DNA from: Bacillota bacterium
Lineage (GTDB): Bacteria; Bacillota; Clostridia; Christensenellales; Aristaeellaceae
DNA: 64,000 nt
Direction of reading: 5' to 3'
Assembly (NCBI GenBank): GCA_023413135.1
Contig: JAEZQK010000020.1
Location: forward strand, 1 to 64,000
Part shown: in pieces, positions 51,237 to 60,282 of the stretch
Layout: each line of letters begins with the position of its first letter
Numbering within the stretch: the first letter of the stretch is position 1
Program-made: the position numbers and the translations under genes
The notes under the pieces: generated by a model
Seen by the model: the letters and a program-made list of their open reading frames with translations, nothing else
Databases searched by the model: none
What the model was told of the DNA's origin: nothing

Positions 51237-51608
51237 TCAATAACGGCATACGGGGCATCTTCCTTGCGCTTTGTCAACTCTTGCCCCGCAGCGGGGGCAG
51301 ATGTCCTTCGGCAATCCGGCCGCCACATACATCAATTCATCTTCCGTCAGCTCATCCTCCGGCTCTTGTTTGTCCTTCCATCCACCGGCCGGAATACGGC
51401 CGTGAACCGGATAAATCTTCGCCAGAAGCTGTTTGCGCAAACGCTCCCTGATTTTGATGTCTTCGCTGTAACCGGCATCAATCATGTTTTGGGCCAGCCT
51501 GAGAAGTGCGGAAACCTCCGCGTCCTCAATATGCCCGATATCTTTTTCCCCTGCAAGAAGCCGATCCAGGCAGGCAAGGTACATATTGGCTTTATCTTGT
51601 TCCGTCAT
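51237..51608 (-). CDS. ECF-linked protein with leader-like segment and zinc ribbon
   Basis: About 123 residues from ATG 51608 (AGGGGA upstream), overlapping the sigma gene by 16 bases. Residues 1-65 are helical and look like the small partner proteins often encoded after ECF sigma genes (possible anti-sigma). Residues 86-98 read ELTEDELMYVAAG, very close to the precursor's LSDAELDGVAGG. After it comes CPRC (104-107) and CPVC (118-121), a zinc-ribbon pattern. It is thus a regulator-like protein ending in a leader/core look-alike. Whether the C39 peptidase or maturase acts on it is unknown. Confidence 0.6.
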   Translation of the reverse strand: MTEQDKANMYLACLDRLLAGEKDIGHIEDAEVSALLRLAQNMIDAGYSEDIKIRERLRKQLLAKIYPVHGRIPAGGWKDKQEPEDELTEDELMYVAAGLPKDICPRCGARVDKAQGRCPVCRY

Positions 51609-52170
51609 CAATACGCATCCCCTGACTTTCCAAGATTTGGCGCAGCTGACGCATGGCACGGTACAAAATAACCCCGGTGTTGCTTTCGCTGATTCCCATT
51701 ATTTCAGCAATATCCCTATTGGAAAAGCCGCTCCAGAATTTCAAGGCGATGATCTCCCGCTGACGGTGACTCAAGGATGACAACGCTCTGTGCAGGTGCA
51801 TTCGGGTCTCATGAATGGCAGCGGCATCATCGGGCCCCGGCCCGCAATCTATTAAATTCTCGGCTGCCTCCAGGGAGGTGTAAAGATTCCGTGTTCGGCG
51901 GCGGTAATAATCCATTACGGTATTTCTGGCAATGCTGAAGACCCATGCGGGAAAAGGTGCCTTCTCCGGCCGGTAATATTCCTGCTTGTCCAGCAGCTTA
52001 ATGAAGGTCAGGCTGGTCAGGTCATCGGCATCATAAGAATCGTCTACCCGGTAACGGATGTAATTGTAAACCCTTGGAAAGTAATCGGTATATAGCTCGG
52101 CAAATAGATGGTTTTGATCATTGGCTGGGACGGCCGGCAAACGCTCTTTTGTCTGCGGCAGCATAGTCAT
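51592..52170 (-). CDS. ECF-type sigma factor of the RiPP locus
   Basis: 192 residues from ATG 52170 (GGAGG ten bases upstream). Region 2: LYTDYFPRVYNYIRYRVDDSYDADDLTSLTFIKLLD and the promoter-melting segment WVFSIARNTVMDYYRRR; region 4: LSHRQREIIALKFWSGFSNRDIAEIMGISESNTGVILYRAMRQL. Its gene lies 500 bases upstream of the precursor gene on the same strand, with the zinc-ribbon partner gene overlapping its 3' end. It probably directs transcription of the RiPP operons, but I see no certain ECF promoter in them. Confidence 0.9.
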   Translation of the reverse strand: MTMLPQTKERLPAVPANDQNHLFAELYTDYFPRVYNYIRYRVDDSYDADDLTSLTFIKLLDKQEYYRPEKAPFPAWVFSIARNTVMDYYRRRTRNLYTSLEAAENLIDCGPGPDDAAAIHETRMHLHRALSSLSHRQREIIALKFWSGFSNRDIAEIMGISESNTGVILYRAMRQLRQILESQGMRIDDGTR

Positions 52171-52458
52171 TCTTTCTTAGCCTCCTTATTAACCACGATT
52201 CGTAGCAGTGCCGGCAGTTACCAGGAGTGCACCCGATATGCAGGAGAACGCCTCCCGGTTTCATACATACATGATCTAGCTGCTGCTATTATAAAAATAA
52301 GGATGCCACCAAAACTGCCACCAAACAGACGAAATTTAGCGATTTCTGTCTGATCGTGCACTTCCGGTGCCCAAAGCCTTATACAGACCGCTATATACAT
52401 TCCAAAGCATACCCTGGGACGGCGTGCTATACAAAAGTCATACCATAATATTCCATTG

Positions 52459-52487
52459 TTGATATTGTTCGAAGTTTGGAATATAAT
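52459..52487 (+). promoter_or_regulatory. Promoter of the STAND regulator gene
   Basis: TTGATA (52459-52464), 17 bases, TATAAT (52482-52487). It lies about 55 bases before the start. The rest of 52171-52458 contains a possible minus-strand TATAAT (near 52274) for the sigma gene and nothing else I can name. Confidence 0.75.
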
Positions 52488-52543
52488 TAAAAAAGGAAAA
52501 GCAACAATTTTCACAAATAACACAAAAGTAGGGGCGAAGCAAA

Positions 52544-55500
52544 TTGAAATATATGACGCCCAAAGAAGCCGCAAAAAAATGGGGCATCTCCCAGCGACGG
52601 GTGCATACACTTTGTCAAAATGGCCGGATTATGGGAGCGGAACGGCACAACTGGATATGGCTGATTCCGGAAACATCCGAAAAACCATCGGATGCCAGGA
52701 TCAAGTCCGGCCATTACCTCAAATCAAAGCGGGACATTTCCATTCCTTCCATAGGAAATATGATCATTCCCCGGTTCCGTCTTACGGAGAAGCTTTGTCC
52801 TCCCGGCAGCAGGCTTACCTATATCCATGCGGGAGCGGGATATGGAAAGACCACGCTCATGATGCAATACGCGCAAAGCCATGACGATGCGGTCTGGCTC
52901 TCGTTGGATGACAGGGATAACGATCCCTTGTTTTTTCTGCGCCGTCTGGAAGCATCCATTCGGGAAAAGCTTGGGGCATTCAGCTTTGATGCGGCAGACT
53001 ATATGCCCTTTGCCGCAAACAAAGCCTTTTCTGCTATTGTCGTATCCGCCCTGCTGAAGGCCGTTGGCCAAAGCAGGCTGTCCATCTTGCTGGACGATGT
53101 TCATGCCATCCATAACAATAAAGTCATTGAACTGCTCACGGCCATTGCCATGGTTTGCCCGCCCAATATCTCCTTGATGATGGCCAGCCGCCACGAACCG
53201 TGGAGCGGCCTTTTCCGTTTGAAGATGGCCGGGGGAATTGCGGAATTCACAAAAGAGGATTTATGCTTTATCCCGGAAGAAGCAAAAGAACTCTGGGGTT
53301 TTTTCGATGAGGATGCATATATGGCTACCGAAGGCTGGAGCTTGGCTGTTCAGTCGTACCATCTGGCGGCAAAAGGCGGAAAAACACTTTCATTTTTACG
53401 ACAGCAGGCGGAGCATGACCTTTACGGCTATTTGCTGACTGAAATTATGATGCAGTTGCCGCTTAAGACACAGTCTTTTTTAAAAGCGACCTGCTGCCTG
53501 CCCGTGCTGGAGATTGGGAATTGCGACGACCTGCTGAGAATCGACAGTTCGCAGGAGATTCTGGAGGATCTCGTTCGCTGCAACATTTTTACACAACGCA
53601 TTACGGGCGAAACGTATCGCTATCATGCCCTTTTCCGTGCTTTTTTGCAGAAAAACGATAACGGCCAGGGCAGTGAAACCCTGCGCCGGGCCATGGAATA
53701 TAGCTATGGCCGGAAAGATTACGAACAGGCCGCCGAGTATGCACTGCTTTTGCAAGATGACAAGGCTATTCAAGACTTAATCGGCAATATTCTTTGCGAA
53801 CCTTTTGTTTGGGACCGTAACCGGAATCTAAAAAAGTATCTTGATTTTTTGGATGCGCAGTCCGTAAGCCTCTCTCCGCTTTCAATGCTGGCCAAAGGCA
53901 TGCTTTTATCCGACCAGGGGGATTTTTTTCAGGCGGAAAAGTATCTGAATGCCGTTATTCCGCAACTGAGCAGCGACAAGAAAACTCTCTATCTGCATGC
54001 CATGACCCATATGGCCAGGGTCTTACGCAACAGAGTCTCCTTTTCGGAGAGTACTCGCTGTCTTGATACTTTGCTGCCCCTGCTAAAAGGTGCCCCCTGG
54101 CAGGAATGGTATAGTGTGATGATAGAAAAAATCCACAACCTTACCCTGACTTCCCACCTTTTTGAAGCCATGCAGCTGACCGAATCAATGATGGAACAAT
54201 GCATAGCGGCAGGGGCTGTCAATATCAAAGCCTGGTTTGAACGCTACCTTACGGTAATATATTTTTATATGGGAGACTACAAGAGTTGCATAAAATTTTT
54301 TGAGAGATCCCAGTCCATCCCCCGGAAAGAACAGGATTGGCTGATGCGTCATAACATTGGGGCTTATGCCGCCAAAGCTTATCAAATGACCGGACAGGAA
54401 GAAAAAGTCGTGCCTTTGCTGGAAACCGAATTGACGTGCCTGAAGCAGATTGGACTGTATGAAGGATTTAGCTTCCATTATTTGTTGAGGGCGGAAATTT
54501 TCCATACAGGAGCGTTTTTAAAGCGCTATCAAGGCTTGGCCTTCGATTTTTCGGCGTCGGATCAATATATGAACATGGCGGCGGAATATGCCATATTGAA
54601 CCGTAGTACCCATGACCATTTTTTGTTTGTAAAAGTATGGAGGCTGTGCTCACGCTTGCTTGATCATCCGGAGAAAGCCGGGCAGTCCATACAGGAAACA
54701 TTGCCTCTTTTAAAGAATACAACACCGTTTTTTCAAATTGTGGCTTATGGCCGCATGGCCAATGCCATCGATGTATTAGGCCTGAGTTCCGAACAAAGCA
54801 AAGACTTGTTTAACCGTTGCATCCGCATGGGGGAAGAGATTGGATGCTATGCCTATGCGGTCAGCGCCTACGGAAGACTGGCGGCTATTTATCTGCGTGA
54901 AGGGGACCTGGATACTGCCAGGGAATATACCCGGCGGTTTCTGGAGCTCAGCCGGCAATACGGTCATTTATGCTACATGCGTTTCAGACCGCTCTATGGC
55001 TCTGTGCTGAAATTTGCTGAAGAATCGGACATTTTTCCGGATTTCACCCGTGAAATGCTGTCTTATGGCGGATATACGACCGAGCGGGTATATATTCATA
55101 CCTTGGGGAACTTTTATATCGCTTCGGTCCAAGAGCGGGAAGTTCCTTTGAAAATTCGTACAAAAAAGGCGCGCGAGCTTCTGGCCTATCTGCTGGAGCA
55201 TCCCAAGGGAGTCACCCGGGAGCAGATCCATACCGATTTGTGGGAAGAGAGCGAAGCCGACGTCGTCAGCATGTTCCATACCCGCCGGGGGGAAATCCGG
55301 CGGGCATTTGAGAGCCTTAAGGCAAAAAATCCTGTGATGCATGAAAATGGATTGTATTTTTTGAGCAAAGAGGAAATTGTTTGCGACCGTGATTTGTATA
55401 GGCAGGCGGCAAATGAATTTCGCAAGCGGCCAACACCAAAGAACGCACAGAATGTGGTAGAGCGGTATACCGGCCGGTATCTGGACGATTTGGAGGCGCT

Positions 55501-55663
55501 GTGGGCGGAGAGCGCCAGGCGTATGCATGAAGACTGCTTTTTGGAGGCGGCTGAAGTTCTTTTGGAAAGCTACAGGAGTTCAGGGGAAAGAACCAAAGCC
55601 ACGGAACTGCTTCGGCGCTGCACGGGCTTGAGCTATCATGCGCACCGCTACGATATGGCTTAA
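52544..55663 (+). CDS. STAND-type regulator with excisionase-like and SARP/BTAD-like DNA-binding ends
   Basis: 1039 residues from TTG 52544 (AGGGG nine bases upstream; ATG 52553 is too far from it). Residues about 4-45 (MTPKEAAKKWGISQRRVHTLCQNGRI) are a MerR/excisionase-like helix-turn-helix. Walker A is HAGAGYGKTTLM near 95-106 and LSILLDDVHAI is Walker B, as in MalT/LuxR STAND ATPases. TPR-like helices fill about 380-830. At the C-terminus IHTLGNFYIAS...KARELLAYLLEHPKGVTREQIHTDLWEE and the following helices match the OmpR-like plus BTAD domain of SARP regulators. It likely activates the RiPP locus by ligand-driven assembly. Confidence 0.82.
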   Translation: MKYMTPKEAAKKWGISQRRVHTLCQNGRIMGAERHNWIWLIPETSEKPSDARIKSGHYLKSKRDISIPSIGNMIIPRFRLTEKLCPPGSRLTYIHAGAGYGKTTLMMQYAQSHDDAVWLSLDDRDNDPLFFLRRLEASIREKLGAFSFDAADYMPFAANKAFSAIVVSALLKAVGQSRLSILLDDVHAIHNNKVIELLTAIAMVCPPNISLMMASRHEPWSGLFRLKMAGGIAEFTKEDLCFIPEEAKELWGFFDEDAYMATEGWSLAVQSYHLAAKGGKTLSFLRQQAEHDLYGYLLTEIMMQLPLKTQSFLKATCCLPVLEIGNCDDLLRIDSSQEILEDLVRCNIFTQRITGETYRYHALFRAFLQKNDNGQGSETLRRAMEYSYGRKDYEQAAEYALLLQDDKAIQDLIGNILCEPFVWDRNRNLKKYLDFLDAQSVSLSPLSMLAKGMLLSDQGDFFQAEKYLNAVIPQLSSDKKTLYLHAMTHMARVLRNRVSFSESTRCLDTLLPLLKGAPWQEWYSVMIEKIHNLTLTSHLFEAMQLTESMMEQCIAAGAVNIKAWFERYLTVIYFYMGDYKSCIKFFERSQSIPRKEQDWLMRHNIGAYAAKAYQMTGQEEKVVPLLETELTCLKQIGLYEGFSFHYLLRAEIFHTGAFLKRYQGLAFDFSASDQYMNMAAEYAILNRSTHDHFLFVKVWRLCSRLLDHPEKAGQSIQETLPLLKNTTPFFQIVAYGRMANAIDVLGLSSEQSKDLFNRCIRMGEEIGCYAYAVSAYGRLAAIYLREGDLDTAREYTRRFLELSRQYGHLCYMRFRPLYGSVLKFAEESDIFPDFTREMLSYGGYTTERVYIHTLGNFYIASVQEREVPLKIRTKKARELLAYLLEHPKGVTREQIHTDLWEESEADVVSMFHTRRGEIRRAFESLKAKNPVMHENGLYFLSKEEIVCDRDLYRQAANEFRKRPTPKNAQNVVERYTGRYLDDLEALWAESARRMHEDCFLEAAEVLLESYRSSGERTKATELLRRCTGLSYHAHRYDMA

Positions 55664-55678
55664 CTACCTGGTTATATC

Positions 55679-56962
55679 TTAATTCACAATGATATCTGTC
55701 CCGTTCGGGATAACAACGACGGAAGGGGAGGAGCAGGTCCAGCGGTAGGCCATTTCGAGGGCCATATCGATGGAAGGAGCATACGTCATGTGCATGGCGC
55801 TGACCAATGCTTCATTTTCAGGGCGGGTAACAAAAATGCACCTGGCTTTTTTCAGGATTTCGGCCAGGATCTGCGCTTCCCATTGGTCGGGAAGAGTGGA
55901 TTCAGGCGGGATGGCGGAAATCCTGTCCGCCACTTCGTCGGGATCTTTTGCGGAGGTAAACCACCGGTAAAAATCCTCCCCGCCATGGCCGTTTGCGCAC
56001 TCCGCGGCCATGATGAGCACGCCGTCGGGTTTTAAGCAAACCACTCCCGTGCTCATCCCCTTGACGGCCTGGTATATATTCTGGTCCAGGGGATACCCTC
56101 CGTTGGAGGTGACGACAATATCCCCTTCCACCCTCATTACGCTATTGCAGGCAAGGCAATCCCGGCAGCCGGCCTCATGGGCCTTTTGGGGATCGCCGGC
56201 ATAAGCGGCCATGATCCGCTTGCTGCTGTCCAGCCGCACGTTCAATATGAAGGAAAGGTTTGCCGCCTTTGCCGCGCAGCACATGTCACGGTGCAGGGGA
56301 TTTCCAGGAAGGTTGCCCTGCACGGCATGGGGATCGGCGATGAACTTGGCATTGTGATTGAATAGTACCGTCTTATGGGATGCGATGCCCGGCAAAATGC
56401 TTTTGCGCCCGCCGGAAAAGCCTGCAAAAAAGTGCGGCTCGATAAACCCTTCGGATACGATCAGGTCCGCCCAATCAACCAGCCGGTTCAGCCACAATTC
56501 TCCGCCGGAGGGGAGGATGCCCTTGAAAACCATATCCTCATCCCTGCGGGAGAAGTGGTTCAGGATAGTTTCGGTTTGGGCAATCTCCCCGCCAAACTTA
56601 TCGATGATTTCTTCCTGCGTGGTGGGGCGGTGCATGCCGGTAGCCAGAAGGATGCGTATTTGAACATTCGGATTTCCTGCGCGTATCCGGGACAGCAAAA
56701 GCGGCATGGTGATTCTACTGGGTACGGGTCTTGTATGGTCGCTGGTGATCAATAGAACACGCTGCTTCCCGGCGGCCAGTTCCTCAAGAAGCGGGCTGCC
56801 GATGGGATGATTCAGCGCCTGAAGCACAACGTTTTCCTGATCTTCAGGCGTTGGGGAATCTGTGGATTCCGAGCAGGGGACAAGCACGGCCTTGAGATGC
56901 TGCTCCTCCACTTCCAGCGGAAGTGACGTCAGGCCATAGGGAATATGAAGTGTCGTTTTCAT
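55679..56962 (-). CDS. LarA-family (nickel-pincer racemase/epimerase) homologue
   Basis: About 427 residues from ATG 56962 (GGGAGG seven bases upstream). SDHTRPVPSR, LATGMHRPTTQEE, EPHFFAGFSGGRKSILPGI and FNHNAKFIADP match LarA lactate racemase motifs, including the Lys and His residues that hold the nickel-pincer cofactor. No larB, larC or larE genes for the cofactor lie here, so they must be elsewhere. Being last in a sugar operon, it may epimerise a sugar acid or other 2-hydroxy acid rather than lactate. It converges on the STAND regulator gene with no visible terminator. Confidence 0.85.
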   Translation of the reverse strand: MKTTLHIPYGLTSLPLEVEEQHLKAVLVPCSESTDSPTPEDQENVVLQALNHPIGSPLLEELAAGKQRVLLITSDHTRPVPSRITMPLLLSRIRAGNPNVQIRILLATGMHRPTTQEEIIDKFGGEIAQTETILNHFSRRDEDMVFKGILPSGGELWLNRLVDWADLIVSEGFIEPHFFAGFSGGRKSILPGIASHKTVLFNHNAKFIADPHAVQGNLPGNPLHRDMCCAAKAANLSFILNVRLDSSKRIMAAYAGDPQKAHEAGCRDCLACNSVMRVEGDIVVTSNGGYPLDQNIYQAVKGMSTGVVCLKPDGVLIMAAECANGHGGEDFYRWFTSAKDPDEVADRISAIPPESTLPDQWEAQILAEILKKARCIFVTRPENEALVSAMHMTYAPSIDMALEMAYRWTCSSPSVVVIPNGTDIIVN

Positions 56963-56984
56963 CGTCATTCCTCCCAAAGGCGGT

Positions 56985-57974
56985 TTATACGTTTCCGGGA
57001 TCAATGCGAAGCGTGCTGTGAAGGGACAGGGTTTCGCCCTGCGTCAAAAACCGGAAGCCGCTTTTTTCAGCCGGCAGGGGAGAATTGGGGGCGTCCACCT
57101 GCCAGGTTTGGGGCTCGGGACAAACAAAGCCGCTTTGGCCTCCGCCGTTCCAGAGCATGAGAAATGAAAAGGCGGGGTCGGGAGCGTAGTGGACGGCGGC
57201 GCCTGTCACCACGTGGCGGAGGATGATTTCGCCCGACAGATGCTCAAAGTGATGGGAGAGTGGGCTTCCGACGGGCACAAGGCTGCCGTCCCGCAAAGCC
57301 TGGCCGGCAGTGCTTGCTTTACACATTTCCCCGGTAGGGATGATGGTAACGGGGTCAAGGCATATTTCATCGTCCACATTTGCATAAAGGCGGTATTCCT
57401 CTCCGGCGGTATCCGGCAGGAAGGGTACTTGAAAGGCCGTGTGAAAACCAAGGCCTGCCGGCATATCCAGCGCGCTGTTGTTTTGAAGCGAAAGCGTCTG
57501 GCTGAGGCCGGAACTGTTCAGCGTATAGTTTAAGCGGACGGTAAATGCATGGGGGAAGGAAAGATAGGGAGACTGGCCGCTAAAGGAAACGGAAAACGTG
57601 GCGCTTACACCATCTGAATCAGCATGCGATTCCTCCAAAAGAAAAGGCATTTCGCTAAGGAAACCGTGGATATGATGGCCCCTGGCAGGCTCGTTGATGG
57701 GGAAGCGGTATTCTCTCCCCTGAAATTGAAAAACGCCGCCCCGGATCCGGTTGGGGGGAAACAGAAGCGGCATGCCGTATACATTGGGCTGGGCCTTGAA
57801 TACATCAAGGGCAGGGGGGGTGCGCAGCACATTGATGCCATCCCGGGCAAAGCGGATGCAGTTTGCCCCCATTCCCGGGCATATATCGGCTTCATACGGG
57901 CCGAAAAGGAGGCGCACAACGGGGATGCCGTTGTGCGTTGCTTTGATAATGCCATATGTATGATCATACTTCAT
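56985..57974 (-). CDS. Aldose 1-epimerase family protein
   Basis: About 329 residues from ATG 57974, overlapping the upstream stop by 11 bases. A beta-sandwich fold with NVYGMPLLFPPNRIRGG, the catalytic His pair region ARGHHIHGFL and the acidic GLGFHTAFQVPF/QTWQVDAPN segments. Family enzymes interconvert alpha and beta anomers of free or phosphorylated sugars. Its place between the fucose-isomerase-like gene and larA homologue suggests it supplies the right anomer to that isomerase. Confidence 0.88.
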   Translation of the reverse strand: MKYDHTYGIIKATHNGIPVVRLLFGPYEADICPGMGANCIRFARDGINVLRTPPALDVFKAQPNVYGMPLLFPPNRIRGGVFQFQGREYRFPINEPARGHHIHGFLSEMPFLLEESHADSDGVSATFSVSFSGQSPYLSFPHAFTVRLNYTLNSSGLSQTLSLQNNSALDMPAGLGFHTAFQVPFLPDTAGEEYRLYANVDDEICLDPVTIIPTGEMCKASTAGQALRDGSLVPVGSPLSHHFEHLSGEIILRHVVTGAAVHYAPDPAFSFLMLWNGGGQSGFVCPEPQTWQVDAPNSPLPAEKSGFRFLTQGETLSLHSTLRIDPGNV

Positions 57975-59391
57975 AAAAGTCAAACCCCATGATCCGGGCA
58001 AAACAGGCAATCGTCTCCCTGTGATCGCCATCGGCAACGGCATAATGCTGGGTGACGCCGATGTCCATCAAACGCTGAAAAAAGGCGGTAGGATCCTTGC
58101 GGGGCCTGAACAGCCCATGGGTATACCCGGCCAGATGGCGGGGGCATGGCAGCGCATCGACCAGGGCGCAGACTGCCTTGAAGCGTCCGTTGCACTGGGA
58201 AATGTGCAGCATGGTTTTTTCCCCTTCGGAAATCACATGCCAGGCAAAAGGCGCGCCTGCATGCTTGTAATTGGAGCGGGCGAACCGCTCGTCCCGGGAA
58301 AGGACCGTTTTGCCCCGGGGATCGGTGTAGTCGTTGGGGCCTGCGTGCCCTCCCGCGAAAATGCCCTTTTGCATGTCAATGTGGAAGGGCTCAATGAAGG
58401 GGACATGAAGCCCGGTCAGGTGGCGCAGCACATATACCGCCAGCGCGCCGCCGATATCGCCTTCCGGCACGACGGCAATATCCTCCGTTCCGGGGCAAGG
58501 GGTAAAGCCGGGACGCAGGCCGATGATGCGCAGCAGCGTCGCATCCACATCGTTTAAGACCAGCATGGAAACGCCGGCATCGCGGCACATTTTCTCCAGC
58601 GCCATGGAAGCGGCAACGGAAGCCCGCATTTTTTCGGGGATCACTGTGCCGTCGTTTTCATACGATTCCATGATATGGCGGACGTTCTCCTCCACCGACT
58701 CGCCGGGCAAAGCATCGATCGTCTCTTGAAGCGCGGCCACGGACAGGAACCGCATTTCGGGGCCAACCTTCATAAACAGGTCATAGATGTCTACATAGGT
58801 GGACCACATGACTTCGTTGAGGGTGGGGAGGAGGCCGAAAGTGTCCTGACTTAGTACACTACGCAGGCATGCGGCCTTTGCAAAACAAGCGCAGGTATGC
58901 ATGACTGTATTCATTGTGCCGATCACCCGCTGCATCATGGGCCGGTCAAACCGGGATGCGGAGCCGGAAGCTTCCAGCATGCCCACCAGGGAACCGGCGG
59001 AGAGGAATTCCACAAACCTGTCTTCGTTCAGGGAGTCGTCAAAGCCCAGTTCATCCCGGACAAGGGATGCGAAAAGGATCGGAACCGGCTTCATATCCCG
59101 CAAAAAGCGGATCCAGGCAAAATCATCGGACCAGGAAAGGAAGCAGGCGAATACCATGTCCACTTCTTCCTGCTCAAAGCAGCGGATCGCTTCCTTTACA
59201 TCCTCTCTGGTATAGACAACGCCGGGAAACACCACATCGGAGAAGGAGGAGGCTGCGGATAGGATGTGCTGGGCCTCCTTATCCTTGCGCTGATGATACA
59301 CGCCGTGCTCCGTGCCTTCGCCAAGATTGCGAAAGCGCGGCGTAGTAATCAAAAGCATCCCCACCCGCGGCTTGCGGTCAAAAACCTGCAT
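57964..59391 (-). CDS. L-fucose/L-arabinose isomerase-like protein
   Basis: 475 residues from ATG 59391 (GGAGG eight bases upstream). It shows the multi-domain pattern of the fucose/arabinose isomerase superfamily: VGMLLITTPRFRNLGEG, DMVFACFLSWSDDFAWIRFLRDM, PILFASLVRDELGFDD and late His-containing segments GGHAGPNDYTD and HISQCNGRF. The family converts aldoses to ketoses with a manganese ion. It lies three bases after the rpiR-type gene. Exact substrate unknown; fucose, arabinose or a related deoxy or acidic sugar is possible. Confidence 0.75.
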   Translation of the reverse strand: MQVFDRKPRVGMLLITTPRFRNLGEGTEHGVYHQRKDKEAQHILSAASSFSDVVFPGVVYTREDVKEAIRCFEQEEVDMVFACFLSWSDDFAWIRFLRDMKPVPILFASLVRDELGFDDSLNEDRFVEFLSAGSLVGMLEASGSASRFDRPMMQRVIGTMNTVMHTCACFAKAACLRSVLSQDTFGLLPTLNEVMWSTYVDIYDLFMKVGPEMRFLSVAALQETIDALPGESVEENVRHIMESYENDGTVIPEKMRASVAASMALEKMCRDAGVSMLVLNDVDATLLRIIGLRPGFTPCPGTEDIAVVPEGDIGGALAVYVLRHLTGLHVPFIEPFHIDMQKGIFAGGHAGPNDYTDPRGKTVLSRDERFARSNYKHAGAPFAWHVISEGEKTMLHISQCNGRFKAVCALVDALPCPRHLAGYTHGLFRPRKDPTAFFQRLMDIGVTQHYAVADGDHRETIACFARIMGFDFYEV

Positions 59392-59394
59392 GTT

Positions 59395-60261
59395 TCAGCC
59401 CTCCTGATTCTTTCCGTGAAAGCGCTTGCGGCGGCTGGTCAGGCGCGTTTTATCCAGATACGGCTTGACTTTTTCATACATGCGGCTGGATACGGCCGTA
59501 TAAAGGATATCCACCATCGTCATCTGGCTGATTCTGGAGCCCATGGCGCCGCTTCTGATCATGGATTCTGAAGAAGAAATGTACAGGCTGATATCCGTGG
59601 CCTCACTCAAAGGGTTTTTTCCGTATCTTGTGACGCTGATAGTAGTCGCCCCGCTCTGACGGGCGATTTCAAATGTTTCAATGGTATCGTGGGTTTCGCC
59701 GGAATAGGAAAAGAACACGGCGGCGTCACCCGGCCTAAGGCTGGTGGCGGAAAGCACCTGCTCATGGGGGTCGGAGCTGGAAATGGTGAATTTGTTGATC
59801 CGCAGAAATTTGTTGTGTGCATCATGGGCAACCAGGCCGGAACTGCCCACGCCGTAAAAGTCGATGCGGGAAGCGTTGCACAAAGCTGTGACGGCCTTGT
59901 CCAATTGTTCCAGGTCCATGAGCGACAGGGTGCCCTCGATGGCATTCATGTTGCTTTTGCAGACGCTGCGCATAATCGCATCCAGGCTGTCGCCCGGACG
60001 GATATCCTCATAGGAAATGCCATCCTGCTGGCTGTTAAGATCCGCGCTAAGGGTTCTTAAAAGCTCCTTGAAGCCGGAATAGCCAATGCTTTTGCAAAGC
60101 CTGACCACCGACGCCGTGCTCGTCTGGCAGGCGATGGCGACTTCCTCAATGGACATGGACACCACTTCCTCCGGAAAATCCAGAATGAAGCTGGCGACAC
60201 GCTGTTCCTTGGGGGCAAGGGAATCCATCGCTTCCTTCATGCGCAACCGGCAGCCTGTCAT
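59395..60261 (-). CDS. MurR/RpiR-family transcriptional regulator
   Basis: 288 residues from ATG 60261 (AAAGGAG eight bases upstream). N-terminal helix-turn-helix VSMSIEEVAIACQTSTASVVRLCKSIGYSGFKELLR, and a SIS sugar-phosphate-binding domain from about 110 with GVGSSGLVAHDAHNKFLRI and FFSYSGETHDTIE. It should bind a phosphosugar made in this operon and control it. Gap to the ROK kinase gene is 21 bases. Confidence 0.93.
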   Translation of the reverse strand: MTGCRLRMKEAMDSLAPKEQRVASFILDFPEEVVSMSIEEVAIACQTSTASVVRLCKSIGYSGFKELLRTLSADLNSQQDGISYEDIRPGDSLDAIMRSVCKSNMNAIEGTLSLMDLEQLDKAVTALCNASRIDFYGVGSSGLVAHDAHNKFLRINKFTISSSDPHEQVLSATSLRPGDAAVFFSYSGETHDTIETFEIARQSGATTISVTRYGKNPLSEATDISLYISSSESMIRSGAMGSRISQMTMVDILYTAVSSRMYEKVKPYLDKTRLTSRRKRFHGKNQEG

Positions 60262-60282
60262 ACTAATGGCTCCTTTCGCTTG

